Part shown: in pieces, positions 7,819 through 16,501 of the stretch
Layout: every line of letters starts with the position of its first letter
Position numbering within the stretch: the stretch's first letter is position 1
Assembly: GCA_017592775.1 (NCBI GenBank)
Contig: JAGFNJ010000031.1
Location: forward strand, 1-61,118
Reading direction: 5' to 3'
Source of the DNA: Candidatus Accumulibacter conexus
Lineage (GTDB): Bacteria > Pseudomonadota > Gammaproteobacteria > Burkholderiales > Rhodocyclaceae
Length of the DNA stretch: 61,118 nt
Made by a program: the position numbers and the translations under genes
The notes under the pieces: model-generated
Told to the model about the DNA's origin: nothing
The model's input: only the letters and a program-made list of their open reading frames with translations
Database searches by the model: none

Positions 7819-8280
7819 GTGAACATCGCCGAGCTTTGCCTGCGCGGGACGCTTTGCTGCGGCCTGGTCGCCGCGCCACTCCTGGCACCCCCGGCTCTGG
7901 CGCAGATGCCGCGCGTCGATCTGAGTGCCGGCATGTACCGGATCGAAGCCGAGGTCGCCGCCAACGACGCAAGCCGCGCGCAGGGCCTGATGAGCCGGCG
8001 CAGCCTGCCTGCCGGCCAGGGCATGCTGTTCGTCTTTCGCCAGGCAGACCGGCACTGCATGTGGATGCGCAACACCTACGTGCCGCTCTCGGTGGCCTTT
8101 CTCGACCGGGATGGCTACATCCTGAACATCGAGGACATGCAACCCGAGACCGAGACCAACCACTGTGCGGCCAGGGCAGCAAGTTTTGCCCTCGAGATGA
8201 ACCTCGGCTGGTTTTCGGACAAGGGGATCAGGCCGGGAACCCGCATTGCCGGCATCGAGAAATCACCGGCGCCGCGTTAG
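7819..8280 (+). CDS. exported DUF192-family protein
   Basis: 153 residues. A signal peptide ends near PPALAQ (residues about 20-32). The DUF192 fold follows, with the family's hallmark blocks RAQGLMSRRSLPAGQGMLFVF and MWMRNTYVPLSVAFLDRDG, then a conserved ALEMNLGWF near the end. The role of this family is not established; members are small secreted or periplasmic proteins. Start GTG 7819 puts the signal peptide at the N-terminus; GTG 7762 is an alternative. The gene is 64 bp from the Lys/Pro-rich gene and could share its transcript. Confidence 0.8.
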   Translation: MNIAELCLRGTLCCGLVAAPLLAPPALAQMPRVDLSAGMYRIEAEVAANDASRAQGLMSRRSLPAGQGMLFVFRQADRHCMWMRNTYVPLSVAFLDRDGYILNIEDMQPETETNHCAARAASFALEMNLGWFSDKGIRPGTRIAGIEKSPAPR

Positions 8281-8416
8281 CCGGCGGAGCGCTCATGAGC
8301 ATGCGTCGGGCAACAAAGGAACCGCTGCAGGCCGCCGTCCTCCTCCGGGTACGACGGCGGCCAAACCCCGCCGCGACGGCGAGCCGCCCGCACCGCCTGC
8401 GCCTGATGGCTGGCGG

Positions 8417-9070
8417 ATGAGCGCAGCGGGTGAGCAGCAATGGCGAGACCGCATCACGCGCAATGTGGACAGCGCGCCGTTCCTGCCATGGCTGCGTGAC
8501 CGCGGTTCGCTGACGGCGCGCCTGCAGTCGCGCGGGCGCTTCGCCGTGCGCCTCCTGCGGCAGCGGCGATGCCAGCCGACAGCCGACGAAGCACTGGCTC
8601 TCGGACAACCGCCCGCCGTGCGAGCCTGGGTCCGCGAGGTGGCACTGAGCTGCGATGGTCGCGTGCTGGTCTTTGCGCATACCGTCCTGCCGTGCCAGCC
8701 ACGCGGTCCGCTGACCCGCTGGCTGGCACGGCTTGGCGAGCGCTCGCTGGGCGCCCTGCTGTTCGCACATGTCGGCTTCAGCCGTGGTCCGATGAAGTTC
8801 CACCGGCTCGATCACCGGCATGCCCTGTTCGTCCCGGCGGTGCAGGCGCTGCAGTTTGCTGACGGAGCGCCGTCGGCACTCTGGGCACGCCGCTCGCAGT
8901 TCGGCTTCGGCGCGCAATCGGTGCTGGTGACCGAGGTGTTCTCGCCGGCGCTGGTGCAACCGGCGCCGGATGCAGCGGCGCCGGCGTGCGGCGCGGACTC
9001 GTTGCGGCAAGACTCGGGCCCTTGTCGACCAATCCTGAAGGGGGCAGCGCCATGCAGATCACCGTTCTAG
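8417..9070 (+). CDS. ubiC: chorismate--pyruvate lyase
   Basis: 217 residues. UbiC removes pyruvate from chorismate to give 4-hydroxybenzoate, the first committed step of ubiquinone synthesis. Family landmarks are visible: [15 protein letters not shown] near the N-terminus, [20 protein letters not shown] with the substrate-binding Arg, GALLF, WARRSQF, and the late VTEVFSPA with the conserved Glu. The ATG at 8417 starts at the point where E. coli UbiC starts. The C-terminal tail is about 35 residues longer than usual and runs 19 bp into gpsA. Whether that tail is real or a late frameshift cannot be told. Confidence 0.85.
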   Translation: MSAAGEQQWRDRITRNVDSAPFLPWLRDRGSLTARLQSRGRFAVRLLRQRRCQPTADEALALGQPPAVRAWVREVALSCDGRVLVFAHTVLPCQPRGPLTRWLARLGERSLGALLFAHVGFSRGPMKFHRLDHRHALFVPAVQALQFADGAPSALWARRSQFGFGAQSVLVTEVFSPALVQPAPDAAAPACGADSLRQDSGPCRPILKGAAPCRSPF

Positions 9071-10038
9071 GGGCCGGAGCCTGGGGTACCGCTCTGGCCA
9101 TCGCTTTCGCTGACGTGCACCCGGTCATCCTGTGGGCGCGAGATGCCGCGCAGGTTCGTCGTCTGCAGACCGAGCGCGAGAACGCGCGCTACCTGCCCGG
9201 GCATCGTTTCCCGCCAGCGTTGACGACGATGGCCGACGTCGCGGCGGCCACACGCGATGCCGATCTCGTTCTGATCGCAGCGCCGCTGGCCGGATTGCGG
9301 ACCACCCTGGAGCACCTGCGCGACTGCGGCAGCGCAGCACCGTTCCTGTGGGTCTGCAAGGGCCTGGAACGAGGTACCGGCCTGCTGCCGCATCAGGTCG
9401 TCCGGGAGGTGCTGGGCAGGCGCCTGTGCGGCGCCCTGACCGGACCGAGTTTTGCCGAGGAGCTGGCTCGAGGTCTCCCCACCGCGGTCACCATCGCGTC
9501 CACCGACGCCGACTTCGCACTCTTCTGCGCCGGCCATCTGCGCCGGCCGCGGCTGCGGATCTACGCCGGCGACGACGTCATCGGCGCTGAAGTCGGCGGT
9601 GCGGTGAAGAACGTGATGGCGATCGCCACCGGTGTCTGCGATGGCCTCGGGCTGGGCATGAATGCGCGCGCGGCGCTGCTCACCCGTGGTCTGCACGAGA
9701 TCACCCGCTTCGGCAGGGCACTGGGTGGCCGCCCGGAAACCTTCATGGGCCTTTCCGGCATGGGTGACCTGATCCTGACCTGCACCGGCGACCTCTCACG
9801 CAATCGCCGGGTCGGGCTGATGCTCGCCACGGGCAAGCCACTCGATCAGATCACCGAGCAGATTGGACAGGTCGCCGAAGGCGTTCCGGCAGCGCGCGAA
9901 GTGCAGCAGCGCGCGGCAGCGCTCGGAGTCCGGATGCCGATCACCGACTGGGTCTGCACCCTGCTCGACGGCAGCGTGAGCCCGATCGAAGGCGTCGCGG
10001 CGCTGATGGAGCGGGACATCGTTTTCGAGGACGCCTAG
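9052..10038 (+). CDS. gpsA: glycerol-3-phosphate dehydrogenase [NAD(P)+]
   Basis: 328 residues. It reduces dihydroxyacetone phosphate to sn-glycerol-3-phosphate for phospholipid synthesis. The N-terminal Rossmann motif GAGAWGTA (residues 7-14), LTGPSFAEE, and the catalytic-lysine block [13 protein letters not shown] followed by [14 protein letters not shown] are all present. ATG 9052 is preceded by GAAGGGGGC, a strong ribosome site, and gives the standard N-terminus. It overlaps the end of ubiC by 19 bp. It converges with trmL, leaving only 20 bp between the two stop codons. Confidence 0.95.
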   Translation: MQITVLGAGAWGTALAIAFADVHPVILWARDAAQVRRLQTERENARYLPGHRFPPALTTMADVAAATRDADLVLIAAPLAGLRTTLEHLRDCGSAAPFLWVCKGLERGTGLLPHQVVREVLGRRLCGALTGPSFAEELARGLPTAVTIASTDADFALFCAGHLRRPRLRIYAGDDVIGAEVGGAVKNVMAIATGVCDGLGLGMNARAALLTRGLHEITRFGRALGGRPETFMGLSGMGDLILTCTGDLSRNRRVGLMLATGKPLDQITEQIGQVAEGVPAAREVQQRAAALGVRMPITDWVCTLLDGSVSPIEGVAALMERDIVFEDA

Positions 10039-10058
10039 CACGCTCCCTCCCATCCCAC

Positions 10059-10535
10059 TCAGAACGCGCCGCGGTAGCCGTTCTGGCGCCAGGCCTCGTA
10101 AACGGTGATGGCGACCGCGTTGGACAGGTTGATGCTGCGGTTGTTGGCCACCATCGGCAGGCGCAGGCGGTGATCGGGCGGGAACTCGGCAAGGATTTCG
10201 TCCGGGAGGCCGCTCGTTTCACGGCCGAAAACCAGTATGTCGCCGGCGCGAAAGCCGGCGCTGGCGGGATGCGAGCTGCCTTTGGTGGTCAACGCATAGC
10301 GCTGCGCGCGTGGCGAAAGCTCCGCCAGTTGCGCGCTGCAGCTCGCCCAGTCGGCATGGACGCAGACCGCTGCCAGTTCGGCATAGTCCATGCCCGCGCG
10401 GCGCAGCCGATGCTCGCTGAGCTCGAAGCCGAGCGGCTGCACCAAGTGGAGCCGCGCGCCGGCATTGGCGCAGAGGCGAATGACGTTGCCGGTATTCGGC
10501 GGAATTTCAGGGTGCACCAGGACGACCTCGAACAC
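10059..10535 (-). CDS. trmL: tRNA (cytidine(34)-2'-O)-methyltransferase
   Basis: 158 residues, a SPOUT-class methyltransferase. TrmL methylates the wobble ribose of certain tRNA-Leu species. The N-terminal block [18 protein letters not shown], the middle [10 protein letters not shown], and the C-terminal knot segment [19 protein letters not shown] are all typical. The start is a GTG at 10535, preceded by AAAGGG about ten bases upstream; no ATG is available without running into the upstream gene. It lies 18 bp after a small hypothetical gene and is probably co-transcribed with it. Confidence 0.93.
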   Translation of the reverse strand: MFEVVLVHPEIPPNTGNVIRLCANAGARLHLVQPLGFELSEHRLRRAGMDYAELAAVCVHADWASCSAQLAELSPRAQRYALTTKGSSHPASAGFRAGDILVFGRETSGLPDEILAEFPPDHRLRLPMVANNRSINLSNAVAITVYEAWRQNGYRGAF

Positions 10536-10553
10536 CTCTGGGAAACCCTTTCC

Positions 10554-10832
10554 CTACTGCGTCAGACCGGAGGTATTGATGAGATCGGATGGCGGCGTCG
10601 GCGCCTGCACCTTGATCACTCCGTCGGCGATCAACTTGCGCACGATCTGTTCCTGCAGGCCAAAGGAGCGTACGAAGCCTTCCAGAGGCATCACCACCTG
10701 CTGCGTCGGAGCCAGGTGTACTTCCTGCTTTCCTTCGGCGTTCGTCGCCGGCGTCGCGGTGCCGAAGTCGATGCGGATCAGAGGCCCGGTGATGGCAATG
10801 TTCAGGATTCCGTCGGCGAAACTCGTCTGCAT
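10554..10832 (-). CDS. small protein of unknown function upstream of trmL
   Basis: 92 residues with no signal peptide and no membrane segment. Visible features are an N-terminal beta-like run LNIAITGPLIRIDFG and a later helix-like EGFVRSFGLQEQIVRKL. ATG 10832 follows a purine-rich stretch in the minus-strand leader. It is transcribed in the same direction as trmL and ends 18 bp before it. I do not recognise the family. Codon use looks like that of its neighbours, so it is probably a real gene. Confidence 0.6.
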   Translation of the reverse strand: MQTSFADGILNIAITGPLIRIDFGTATPATNAEGKQEVHLAPTQQVVMPLEGFVRSFGLQEQIVRKLIADGVIKVQAPTPPSDLINTSGLTQ

Positions 10833-10925
10833 GCTCTTCCCTTCGTTGCTGCTTGAGGTTGTACTTGAGTCACCAAGGCAAAGCGCCCTGCATCAGGGCG
10901 CAAACAACACTTCTAGTCGCCAAGA

Positions 10926-10979
10926 GGCCTGGAGGTGGGCGGGACAGCGCTTGGGCGGTGTCCCGCCCACCTCCAGGCC
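10926..10979. repeat. perfect inverted repeat, 21-bp arms with 12-bp loop
   Basis: Left arm 10926-10946 and right arm 10959-10979 are exact reverse complements over 21 bp, with a core of GGAGGTGGGCGGGACA. The loop GCGCTTGGGCGG is at 10947-10958. It lies downstream of actP on the minus strand. No T run follows on either strand, so it is not a textbook intrinsic terminator, although so stable a hairpin would stall or protect RNA. Confidence 0.9.
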
Positions 10980-10985
10980 GTCGAC

Positions 10986-11006
10986 GCGCGGCTGGTCCAG
11001 CCGCGC
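10986..11006. repeat. second palindrome next to the large inverted repeat
   Basis: Ten-base arms GCGCGGCTGG / CCAGCCGCGC around a central T (10996). It begins 7 bp after the large inverted repeat and lies 22 bp from the actP stop codon. Together the two form a double hairpin in the actP 3' untranslated RNA. Confidence 0.8.
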
Positions 11007-11028
11007 ACTCGAGGCGTTGGGTGAAAGC

Positions 11029-12756
11029 CTAGTGGCCCGATGCCGTGGCCGCTCCGACACCCGTTTCCGAGCGAACCTTCTGTGCCGGGTACAACGCGCG
11101 CTCGCGCTTGGCCTGCTCACTGTTGTCCATCTTCGACACCAGATAGATCACCAGGAAGGCAGCGGTCATCGAGAACAGCGCTGGCGACGAGTAGGGGAAC
11201 CAGGCGCTCCCCTTCGGGTTCTTCAGCACGGCCTCCCAGACGGAAGCGGAGAGAACGGTCAGCCCCACCGAGGCGACGAGGCCAACCACTCCACCAGCGA
11301 CCGCGCCCTTGGTGGTGCAATCCTTCCACAGCACCGACATGAAGAGCACCGGGAAGTTTGCCGAACAGGCGATGGCGAAGGCGAGCATGACCATGTAGGC
11401 CACGTTCTCCTTCTCGAAGGCAATTCCGAGGAAGACCGCGACGATGCCGAGGCAGACGGTGGTGATTTTCGAGACGCGCAGTTCCGAAGTGGAATCGGCA
11501 TTGCCGTGCTTGAACACCGTCGCATAGAGGTCATGCGAGACGGCGGAAGCACCCGACAGCGTCAGCCCGGCAACGACCGCCAGGATCGTCGCAAAGGCCA
11601 CGGCCGAGATGAAGCCAAGGAAGACGTTGCCGCCGACCGCGTTGGCCAAGTGGATGGCGGCCATGTTGCCACCGCCGCGCAGTCCATCCCAGACCGGTTT
11701 GCCGTCGGCACCGACCGCCTGCACGCCGTCGACCATCTTCGGCACGTAATAGGCTGCCGGATCCTGCGTCAGCATGACGATGGCGCCGAAGCCGATGATG
11801 AAGGTCAGGATGTAGAAGTAGCCGATCCAGGTCGTCGCCCAACCGACGGACTTGCGTGCTTCCTTGGCGCTGGGCACGGTGAAGAAGCGCATCAGGATGT
11901 GCGGCAGGCCCGCCGTGCCGAACATCAGCGCCATGCCGACGGAGATCGCCGACACCGGATCCTTGATCAGCGCGCCCGGGGCCATGATTGCCTGGTGCTT
12001 GGAATGGACCTCGACGGCCTTGGCAAACAGCGCCTCGGGATTGAAGCCGAACTGGAAGAGCACGGCGAGCGCCATGAAGGTGGCACCGGTCAGCAGCATG
12101 ATGGCCTTGATGATCTGTACCCAGGTGGTCGCAGTCATGCCCCCGAACAGCACGTAGCACATCATCAGTACGCCGACGATAACGACGGCGAAGGTGTACT
12201 CGAGACCGAACAGCACCTTGATCAACTGTCCGGCACCAACCATCTGGGCGATCATGTAGAACGCCACGACGACCAGCGAGCCAGTAGCGGCAAAGCTGCG
12301 CATCGGCACTTGCGAAAAGCGATAGGCAGCCACGTCGGCAAAGGTGAATTTCCCGAGGTTGCGCAGACGTTCGGCCATCAGAAAGGTGATCACCGGCCAG
12401 CCGACGAGCCAGCCGATCGAGAAGATCAGTCCGTCAAAGCCATTGGCGAAAACCAGTCCGGAAATCCCGAGGAAGGACGCGGCCGACATGTAGTCACCGG
12501 CAATCGCGAGTCCGTTCTGAAAACCGGTAATGCCGCCGCCGGCGGTGTAGAAGTCAGCCGCGGACTTCGTCCGTGCCGCCGCCCACTTGGTGATGCCGAG
12601 GGTCACGGCGACGAAAATGGCGAACATGGCGATCGCCACCCAGTTCGTCGCCTGTTTGGTGGTGTTGCCGAGATCGGCGCCAGCAGCGAAGACGGCACCA
12701 GCGGCCAGCACTCCCGTAGCGAGAAGCAGGGCATTGCGCATCGATTGGCTGATCAT
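11029..12756 (-). CDS. actP: cation/acetate symporter (SSS family)
   Basis: 575 residues, about 13 hydrophobic segments. It belongs to the sodium:solute symporter family. The blocks [33 protein letters not shown] and [16 protein letters not shown] match ActP-type acetate permeases. An N-terminal leader-like segment ([19 protein letters not shown]) comes first. The ATG at 12756 overlaps the stop of the upstream DUF485 gene by 4 bp (ATGA), the usual partner order. Acetate or a similar short monocarboxylate is the expected substrate by family; the sequence alone does not fix it. Two strong palindromes follow the stop codon. Confidence 0.92.
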   Translation of the reverse strand: MISQSMRNALLLATGVLAAGAVFAAGADLGNTTKQATNWVAIAMFAIFVAVTLGITKWAAARTKSAADFYTAGGGITGFQNGLAIAGDYMSAASFLGISGLVFANGFDGLIFSIGWLVGWPVITFLMAERLRNLGKFTFADVAAYRFSQVPMRSFAATGSLVVVAFYMIAQMVGAGQLIKVLFGLEYTFAVVIVGVLMMCYVLFGGMTATTWVQIIKAIMLLTGATFMALAVLFQFGFNPEALFAKAVEVHSKHQAIMAPGALIKDPVSAISVGMALMFGTAGLPHILMRFFTVPSAKEARKSVGWATTWIGYFYILTFIIGFGAIVMLTQDPAAYYVPKMVDGVQAVGADGKPVWDGLRGGGNMAAIHLANAVGGNVFLGFISAVAFATILAVVAGLTLSGASAVSHDLYATVFKHGNADSTSELRVSKITTVCLGIVAVFLGIAFEKENVAYMVMLAFAIACSANFPVLFMSVLWKDCTTKGAVAGGVVGLVASVGLTVLSASVWEAVLKNPKGSAWFPYSSPALFSMTAAFLVIYLVSKMDNSEQAKRERALYPAQKVRSETGVGAATASGH

Positions 12757-13070
12757 TTCTGGTTGGCCTCCCTGATGACTTCGGCGCTCATGTCATCAAA
12801 ATCCGAGTTCGCCTTGCGCACGTAGACGTTGGTGATGGCAATCGTGAACACGATCACGCCCACCCCCAGTGGGATACCGATCGTCGTCACCATCCCCGGA
12901 GCAAGCGGTGTCCCCAGCCACTCCTTGTTGAAGGCAATGAGGAGAATGTAGCCGTAGTAGGCAATGATCATCAGAATCGACATGATGATGCTGTAGCTGC
13001 TGCGCTTGCGGACCAGCTCGTGGTATTTGGGATTGGCTTCAATCCGTGCAACGATGTCGTCGTTAGCCAT
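12753..13070 (-). CDS. DUF485 small membrane protein, partner of actP
   Basis: 105 residues with two membrane segments (about residues 27-50 and 62-87) and short soluble ends. Members of DUF485 (YjcH type) are nearly always encoded directly upstream of actP, and here the genes overlap by 4 bp. ATG 13070 (MANDDIV) is chosen over the upstream open frame because GGAGACA precedes it and the extra sequence has no family match. It may assist assembly or regulation of the symporter; its function is not established. Confidence 0.88.
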   Translation of the reverse strand: MANDDIVARIEANPKYHELVRKRSSYSIIMSILMIIAYYGYILLIAFNKEWLGTPLAPGMVTTIGIPLGVGVIVFTIAITNVYVRKANSDFDDMSAEVIREANQK

Positions 13071-13410
13071 TCGATTGTCTCCGATAGGTGTGGAATTTCC
13101 GGTCTTCGTCACAATGACCGCATGTCGACGATAGTGACCATTGCTTACGCCATGCTTACCAAGTCGGTATTCGCCTCGACACTCCGGGCAGTAAACCCGA
13201 TGACGGGAGGACTGCCGGGGAGACGCCAACGGGGCACACAGCCACGCGCACCGGGCCGCCCGACGGCCAGTCCCCAGAGCGTATTGCGTTGATGCGAGGG
13301 GAGATCTGCGGCCACCGCCGGGGCCTGCGCGGAAGTGGCAACAATTTCACGGTCAACAGGCCTCTTCTGGTTAGAATTCGACTCCACCACCAGCCTCCGC
13401 CTCCGCCAAG
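13071..13410. other. divergent intergenic region between the acetate pair and the exosortase-type cluster
   Basis: 340 bp with no supported gene. It must hold promoters for both directions. On the plus strand TAGAAT at 13372-13377 could be a -10 element about 35 bp before the ligase start, but no good -35 sequence sits at the right spacing. No sigma-54 type -24/-12 motif was found by eye. Confidence 0.4.
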
Positions 13411-15048
13411 ATGAACGATGCCAGTCTGCTTCCGGAACTGATCCGCTGCTCAGCAAGTCGCCAGCCCGGAGCCTGCGCACTGACCTGCGGCGGTCAGTCG
13501 ATGAGCTACGCTGAACTGCAGTCCGCGGTCGCCGGCTTTGCCAGCGGCCTGATCGAACTGGGCCTGCGGCGCGGCGAAAGAGTCGCCATCTACCTCGAAA
13601 AGCGCCTGGAAACGGTCGTCGCCAGTTTCGGAACGGCCGCCGCCGGTTGCGTCTTCGTACCACTGAATCCGCTGCTCAAGGCCGAGCAGGTCGCCTACAT
13701 CATGCGCGACTGCAATGTGCGCGCGCTGGTCAGCTCCGGCGAACGCCTCGGGTTGCTGGCGCCCGTGCTGCCGTCCTGCCACGACCTGCGCCACCTGATC
13801 ACCGTCAATGGCCGGGCGCCGGCTCCTCCCGAGACGCCGCTGGTCAGCCTGGGATGGGACGAACTGCTGCGGGCCACCGGGCACGCGGGCCACCGGGTGA
13901 TCGACACCGACATGGCGGCAATCCTCTACACGTCGGGCAGTACCGGCAAACCGAAAGGCGTTGTCCTGTCGCACCGCAACATGGTCGCCGGCGCCGTGAG
14001 CGTTGCCGGCTATCTCGAGAACAGCGCCGACGACACCCTGCTGGCGGCGTTGCCGCTGTCCTTCGATGCCGGCTTCAGCCAGTTGACGACGGCCTTCCAC
14101 GTCGGTGCCCGTGTCGTGCTGCTGAACTACCTGCTGCCACAGGACGTCCTCAAGACGCTGGCACGCGAGCAGGTCAGCGGCCTGACGGCAGTGCCGCCGC
14201 TGTATATCCAGCTTTCGCAGCTCGAATGGCCACCGATCATCAGCCAGCAGTTGCGCTATTTCGCCAACACCGGCGGCCGCATGCCACGCGATACCCTCGC
14301 CGCGCTGCGGGCACGGTTGCCGAACAGCAAACCCTACCTGATGTATGGCCTCACCGAGGCGTTCCGTTCGACCTTCCTGCCCCCGGACGAGGTCGACCGC
14401 CGGCCGGATTCGATCGGCAAGGCCATCCCCAATGCGGAGATCCTCGTCTTGCGGGAAGACGGATCGCCCTGCGTCGCCAACGAGCCGGGCGAACTGGTCC
14501 ATCGCGGCGCCCTCGTCGGTCTCGGTTACTGGAACGACCGCGAGAAGACGGCCGAGCGCTACAAGCCGCTGCCCGCCGGCATTGCCGGCCGCGATGCCGG
14601 ACTGGTGCTGCCTGAGATCGCCGTCTTTTCCGGTGACACGGTGCGCATGGACGAACACGGTTTCCTCTATTTCGTCGGCCGGCGTGACGAAATGATCAAG
14701 ACTTCCGGCTACCGCGTTAGTCCGACCGAGGTCGAGGAAATCGTCTATGCAACCCGCTTGGTCGGGGAATGCGTGGCCTTCGGCGTCGACCACCCGACGC
14801 TCGGCCAGGCGATTCAGTTGATCGCCTCTGCAGCCGAGGGCGAAAGCATCGACTGCGACCGGCTGCTCGCCGAATGTCGTCAGCGGATGCCCGCCTACAT
14901 GGTACCGGCGGGTATCAGCCTGCGCCACGGCCCCCTGCCGCGCAATCCCAACGGCAAGCTCGACCGCAAGACTCTGGCAACCGAGTTCGTCGCCGCCGCC
15001 CAAGGAGACGCTGCGGCGACTCCGCTCCCCTCCGGGTCTGACGACTGA
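13411..15048 (+). CDS. acyl-CoA ligase (AMP-forming), exosortase-system type
   Basis: 545 residues, an adenylate-forming enzyme. The ATP-binding loop YTSGSTGKPKG (about residues 172-182), MYGLTEAF, SGDTVRMDEHGFLYFVGRRDEMIKTSGYRVSPTEVEE, and the final catalytic Lys motif PRNPNGKLDR are all present. It matches the exosortase-A-associated ligase group, normally paired with a PLP decarboxylase as here. It activates a carboxylic or amino acid as an adenylate, with unknown final acceptor. No acyl carrier protein gene was found in the following 200-bp gap. Start ATG 13411 has no strong ribosome site but gives the standard length. Confidence 0.85.
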   Translation: MNDASLLPELIRCSASRQPGACALTCGGQSMSYAELQSAVAGFASGLIELGLRRGERVAIYLEKRLETVVASFGTAAAGCVFVPLNPLLKAEQVAYIMRDCNVRALVSSGERLGLLAPVLPSCHDLRHLITVNGRAPAPPETPLVSLGWDELLRATGHAGHRVIDTDMAAILYTSGSTGKPKGVVLSHRNMVAGAVSVAGYLENSADDTLLAALPLSFDAGFSQLTTAFHVGARVVLLNYLLPQDVLKTLAREQVSGLTAVPPLYIQLSQLEWPPIISQQLRYFANTGGRMPRDTLAALRARLPNSKPYLMYGLTEAFRSTFLPPDEVDRRPDSIGKAIPNAEILVLREDGSPCVANEPGELVHRGALVGLGYWNDREKTAERYKPLPAGIAGRDAGLVLPEIAVFSGDTVRMDEHGFLYFVGRRDEMIKTSGYRVSPTEVEEIVYATRLVGECVAFGVDHPTLGQAIQLIASAAEGESIDCDRLLAECRQRMPAYMVPAGISLRHGPLPRNPNGKLDRKTLATEFVAAAQGDAAATPLPSGSDD

Positions 15049-15268
15049 TGGATTTCCGACGCCCCCCGCAGCAGCGCCGGCAGCCGCCGGGCGTTGATGC
15101 CGCCAGGTCGGCGGCTTGGGGTGCCAACGTCTGTCACCACGGGCATGCCCCGCGGGCGCTGCGCTGCCTGCAGACAGGTGCAGACGACCGGTGCTCCCCC
15201 ACACAACAACCCTGCAAGGCCATTCTCTGGTGAGCAACAGCGAACGAACTCTCCCGACGCACGCGCCG

Positions 15269-16474
15269 ATGCACCAGTTTCCGGTCCTGAACGGTGAACT
15301 CGTCATCGGTGGCGTGCCACTCAGCCGCCTTGCCGCACGCATCGGCCAGACTCCCTTCTACGCCTACGACCGGCGGCTGCTCGCGGCCAGGGTGGCCGAG
15401 CTGCGCGCGTTGCTGCCGACTCGCGTGAAGCTGCACTACGCCATGAAGGCCAATCCGATGCCGGCTCTCGTGTGCCACATGGCGAGATTGGTCGACGGCA
15501 TCGACGTCGCCTCGGCCGGTGAACTCAAGGTGGCGCTCGATGCCGGTGCCGATCCCGAGGAAATCAGTTTCGCCGGCCCCGGAAAGAGTCGCGGCGAACT
15601 GCGGCAGGCAGTCGCTGCGGGAATTCTGGTCAATGTCGAATCGCCGCGCGAGATTGACGAACTGGCAGCAATCAGTGCCGCTACCGGTCTTGCCGCACGC
15701 GTGGCGGTGCGCGTCAATCCGGACTTCGAGCTGAAGAGTTCGGGCATGAAGATGGGCGGCGGTGCCAGGCAGTTCGGCGTTGACGCCGAGCAGGTGCCGG
15801 CAGTGCTCGCCGCGATCGACCGCGCCGGTCTCGCCTTCGAGGGTTTTCATCTCTTCGCCGGCTCGCAGAATCTGCGCGCCGAAGCGATCGTCGAAGCGCA
15901 GGTCAAGAGCTACGAACTGGCCGTCCAGCTCGCCCGCTTCGCGCCGGCGAGCGTCCGCTTCCTCAATCTGGGTGGCGGCTTCGGCATTCCCTACTTTCCC
16001 GGCGAGCGCCCTCTCGACCTGACGCCGGTTGCCGCCGGACTGGCAGCGATCGCAGAACGTGCGGCGCACGAGTTGCCGGCCGCCAGACTGGTCATCGAAC
16101 TCGGACGCTATCTTGTCGGCGAGGCCGGCGTCTACGTCTGCCGGATCATCGATCGCAAGCTGTCGCGCGGCCAGGTCTTCCTCGTTGCCGATGGCGGACT
16201 GCATCACCACCTGTCGGCCTCCGGCAATTTTGGCCAGGTGATCCGCAAGAACTACCCGGTGGCGATCGGCAACCGGGTCGGGGCACCGACCAGCATCACT
16301 GCTTCGGTGGTCGGACCCTTGTGTACACCACTCGACCTGCTGGCCGACCGGATGCCGCTGGCCGATGCACAGCCGGGCGATCTGGCGGTCATCTTTCAGT
16401 CTGGCGCCTACGGATTCTCCGCCAGTCCCCAGGCCTTCCTCGGCCACCCCACCTGTCTCGAGGTCATTGTCTGA
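15269..16474 (+). CDS. pyridoxal-dependent decarboxylase, exosortase-system type
   Basis: About 401 residues, fold type III like LysA and ornithine decarboxylase. The PLP lysine lies in LHYAMKANP, the phosphate-binding loop is LGGGFGIPYF, and the active-site Cys region is GPLCTPLD. The end FQSGAYGFSASPQAFLGHP matches the exosortase-A-associated decarboxylase group. It probably decarboxylates an amino acid that is free or carried by the partner ligase. ATG 15269 is a conservative start; GTG 15230 (adding 13 residues) has a weak AAGG upstream. The 220-bp gap after the ligase is unusual for this pair. Confidence 0.85.
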   Translation: MHQFPVLNGELVIGGVPLSRLAARIGQTPFYAYDRRLLAARVAELRALLPTRVKLHYAMKANPMPALVCHMARLVDGIDVASAGELKVALDAGADPEEISFAGPGKSRGELRQAVAAGILVNVESPREIDELAAISAATGLAARVAVRVNPDFELKSSGMKMGGGARQFGVDAEQVPAVLAAIDRAGLAFEGFHLFAGSQNLRAEAIVEAQVKSYELAVQLARFAPASVRFLNLGGGFGIPYFPGERPLDLTPVAAGLAAIAERAAHELPAARLVIELGRYLVGEAGVYVCRIIDRKLSRGQVFLVADGGLHHHLSASGNFGQVIRKNYPVAIGNRVGAPTSITASVVGPLCTPLDLLADRMPLADAQPGDLAVIFQSGAYGFSASPQAFLGHPTCLEVIV

Positions 16475-16501
16475 GCACCATTCCGGGCCAAGTTTCGGAT
16501 C

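Noticed and set aside
10390-12825. 811-codon plus-strand open frame rich in His, Arg and Asp
   Set aside because: Antisense of actP and trmL, both with clear family matches on the minus strand. The composition is typical of shadow frames in GC-rich DNA.
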